Part shown: piece after piece, positions 62,291 to 64,000 of the stretch
Position numbering within the stretch: position 1 is the stretch's first letter
Layout of the letters: every line of letters begins with the position of its first letter
From: Mycobacterium colombiense
GTDB lineage: Bacteria > Actinomycetota > Actinomycetes > Mycobacteriales > Mycobacteriaceae
Assembly (NCBI RefSeq): GCF_001665835.1
Contig: NZ_LZSX01000072.1
Span: forward strand, 116,787 to 180,786
Reading direction: 5' to 3'
DNA: 64,000 nucleotides
Program-made: the position numbers and the translations under genes
The notes under the pieces: generated by a model
Told to the model about the DNA's origin: nothing
What the model saw: only the letters and a program-made list of their open reading frames with translations
Databases searched by the model: none

Positions 62291-63457
62291 CTAGCCCAGG
62301 GCCTGATCGAGATCGGCCAGCAGGTCGGCGATGTCTTCGATGCCGACCGACAACCGCACCAGGTCGTCGGGGACCTCCAATTGCGACCCGGCCGTCGACG
62401 CGTGGGTCATCGCGCTGGGATGCTCGATCAGCGACTCCACCCCGCCCAGCGATTCCGCCAGGATGAACACCTTGGTCTTGGCGCACAGATCGCGGGCGGC
62501 GTCGCGGCCGCCACGCATGCGGACCGAGACCATTCCGCCGAAGGCGCTCATCTGCCGCGCGGCGACGTCATGCCCGGGGTGTGAGGGCAGGCCGGGATAG
62601 AGCACCGCGCTCACCGCGGGGTGCCCTTCGAGGAACTCCGCTACGGCAGAAGCGTTTTCGCTGTGCCGCTGCATGCGCAGCACCAGCGTCTTCAGGCCGC
62701 GCATCGTCAGGTAGGCGTCGAACGGGCCGGGCACCGCGCCGGCCCCGTTCTGCAGAAAGGCGAACGCCTCGTCCAGCTCTTGATCATTGGTGACCAGCGC
62801 ACCGCCCACCACGTCGGAATGCCCACCGATGTATTTGGTGGTCGAGTGCAGCACGATGTCGGCGCCCAGCGTCAACGGCTGCTGCAGCGCGGGCGAGGCA
62901 AAAGTGTTGTCCACCAACACCTTTGCTGAATTCTTCCGCCCCAGCTCGGCCAGCGCGGCGATGTCGGCGATGGACAGCAGCGGATTGGTCGGGGTTTCGG
63001 CCCAGATCAGCCGGGTTTGCGGCGTGATCGCGGCGGCGACGGAGTCCAGCTCGTGCAGCGCCACCGGCGTGTACTCGACGTTCCACCGGGTGAAGACCTT
63101 GTCGATGAGCCGGAAGGTGCCGCCGTAGGCGTCGTTCGGGATGACCACATGGTCGCCGGGGCGCAGCAGCGCGCGCAGCGCGCAGTCGGTGGCGGCCATG
63201 CCCGAACCGAAGGCCCGGCCGTAGGCGCCGTCTTCGACGGCGGCCAGCGCGGCTTCCAGCGCGGCGCGGGTCGGGTTGCCGGTGCGCGCGTATTCGAACC
63301 CGCCGCGCAGGGCGCCGACGCCGTCCTGGGCGAAGGTGCTGCTGGCGTAGATCGGGGCGTTCACCGCGCCGGTCGCCGGGTCCGGCCGATAGCCGGCGTG
63401 AATCGCTTTGGTAGCCAGTCCGGTGAACTCGGGGTGTTCGTTGCGGTCGTCGCTCAT
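62291..63457 (-). CDS. metB: Cystathionine gamma-synthase MetB
   Basis: A 388-residue PLP enzyme. PIYASSTFAQ, the conserved FGSGMAAT, and STTKYIGGHSD with the PLP Lys are intact. It makes cystathionine from cysteine and an O-acylhomoserine; the family also includes cystathionine gamma-lyases. The conserved position equals Rv1079. With metE at the other end, the window contains two steps of methionine synthesis. Confidence 0.94.
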   Translation of the reverse strand: MSDDRNEHPEFTGLATKAIHAGYRPDPATGAVNAPIYASSTFAQDGVGALRGGFEYARTGNPTRAALEAALAAVEDGAYGRAFGSGMAATDCALRALLRPGDHVVIPNDAYGGTFRLIDKVFTRWNVEYTPVALHELDSVAAAITPQTRLIWAETPTNPLLSIADIAALAELGRKNSAKVLVDNTFASPALQQPLTLGADIVLHSTTKYIGGHSDVVGGALVTNDQELDEAFAFLQNGAGAVPGPFDAYLTMRGLKTLVLRMQRHSENASAVAEFLEGHPAVSAVLYPGLPSHPGHDVAARQMSAFGGMVSVRMRGGRDAARDLCAKTKVFILAESLGGVESLIEHPSAMTHASTAGSQLEVPDDLVRLSVGIEDIADLLADLDQALG

Positions 63458-63468
63458 CGACGATCAGC

Positions 63469-63961
63469 CTAGGTGACGGCCGGCCTCTCGGCGCCGTCGA
63501 TCGGCAAGCACACCGTCGTCATGATCTTGTCCGCCAGCGTCTGGCGCTTCGAATCCCACAGCGGGAAAAGGAAACCGATGAAGCAGATGATCGCGTCGAC
63601 GAAGTGCGCCAGCGAGCGCACCACCGACATCCCGAAGCCGAGGGGTTGGCCGGTGAGCTCGCTGACCACCTTGAACTTCAGCACCGACTTACCGACGCTC
63701 GACCCGGTGGTGCCCTGCCGGTAACCGTAATTCCAGATCAGATAGAACAGCCCGATTATCGACGCCAGCCACTGCGCCACCATGCCGACGGTCGAGTTCT
63801 GGGTGGCGCAGTACTGGTTGACGGCGTACTGCGTGACGTCGGTGATGCAGGCGGTCTGCTGGGTGGCGACCAGGATCGCGGTGCCGATGCCGTGCACCAC
63901 GACGTACGGGAGGATATCGATGATGAACGCCAGCGCGCGGGTGAGCCACGGCGTGTAGTCC
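63469..63961 (-). CDS. RDD-family membrane protein (Pra/Rv1078-like), N-terminus missing
   Basis: 164 codons of a protein with about three membrane segments (AFIIDILPYVVVHGIGTAIL; VAQWLASIIGLFYLIWNYG; RSLAHFVDAIICFIGFLFPLW) and the RDD signatures RALAFIIDIL and KRQTLADKIMTTV. TTGSSVGKSVLKFKVV is also typical. The Pro-rich N-terminal region of Rv1078-type proteins is lost because genomic DNA ends at about 63961. Bases beyond are adapter, which gives a false start reading MGSEMCIRRR. Confidence 0.88.
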
Positions 63962-64000
63962 CTGCGTCTTATACACATCTCCGAGCCCACGAGACTGCAG
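63962..64000. other. Sequencing adapter (Nextera/Tn5) remnant at contig end
   Basis: Positions 63967-63980 read TCTTATACACATCT and 63981-63995 read CCGAGCCCACGAGAC. These are the Tn5 mosaic end and Nextera read-2 adapter in their known order. With 63962-63966 (CTGCG for CTGTC) the match is 32 of 34 bases. The last five bases (TGCAG) would be the start of an index. This is library sequence, not genome. Confidence 0.96.

Overview
This is a GC-rich (roughly two-thirds G+C by eye) chromosomal segment of a slow-growing Mycobacterium. Nearly every backbone gene has a recognisable counterpart in the M. tuberculosis interval Rv1133c (metE) down to Rv1078, in the same order but read in reverse. Missing PE/PGRS genes and the small exported proteins make an M. 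avium-complex-like species plausible; that is inference from synteny remembered without database access. No tRNA, rRNA, CRISPR array or insertion sequence was seen. The last 39 bases are not genomic: they are a sequencing adapter at a contig end.

Layout. 1-3.9 kb: lipid or redox cluster (acyl-CoA dehydrogenase end, nitroreductase, a regulator with two TetR domains, two SDR-type enzymes). 3.97-6.6 kb: cobalamin riboswitch and metE. 6.7-12.8 kb: Rv1132-like membrane protein behind a KstR-type box, amine oxidase, 13E12-repeat HNH protein and small exported proteins. 12.9-22.0 kb: DoxX protein, short ppdK with its coupled partner, acyltransferase-like protein, ephC, bpoB, gnd2 and zwf1. 22.2-32.2 kb: accessory stretch with a cyclase, a papain-like hydrolase, a low-GC patch with a C40 peptidase, a mirrored SDR-TetR-TetR-SDR block, a coiled-coil protein and an aquaporin.

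32.3-48.4 kb: conserved core (ychF, DUF6542 protein, ispH, lipid-droplet protein, xseA-xseB, 3-beta-hydroxysteroid dehydrogenase behind a second KstR-type box, intact carboxylesterase, dienelactone hydrolase, DUF4245 protein, glpX, fum, Gly/Pro-rich membrane protein, membrane cyclase, polysaccharide deacetylase). 48.4-64 kb: phoH2 with a small overlapping upstream ORF, desA2, an unusually long serine hydroxymethyltransferase, coaA, two membrane proteins where M. tuberculosis carries PE/PGRS genes, Z-farnesyl-diphosphate synthase, hemolysin III, a ketosteroid isomerase, the Rv1084-Rv1083-mca operon, greA, metB and a truncated RDD/Pra protein.

Themes: methionine synthesis at both ends (riboswitch-controlled metE, metB); central carbon (zwf1-gnd2, glpX, fum); isoprenoid precursors (ispH, Z-FPP synthase); and steroid metabolism (two KstR-type palindromes, 3-beta-HSD, a KSI with all catalytic residues). 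The most notable regulatory logic is a 17-bp element shared by the tandem-TetR gene and its SDR neighbour, and two distinct perfect palindromes between divergent SDR/TetR pairs.
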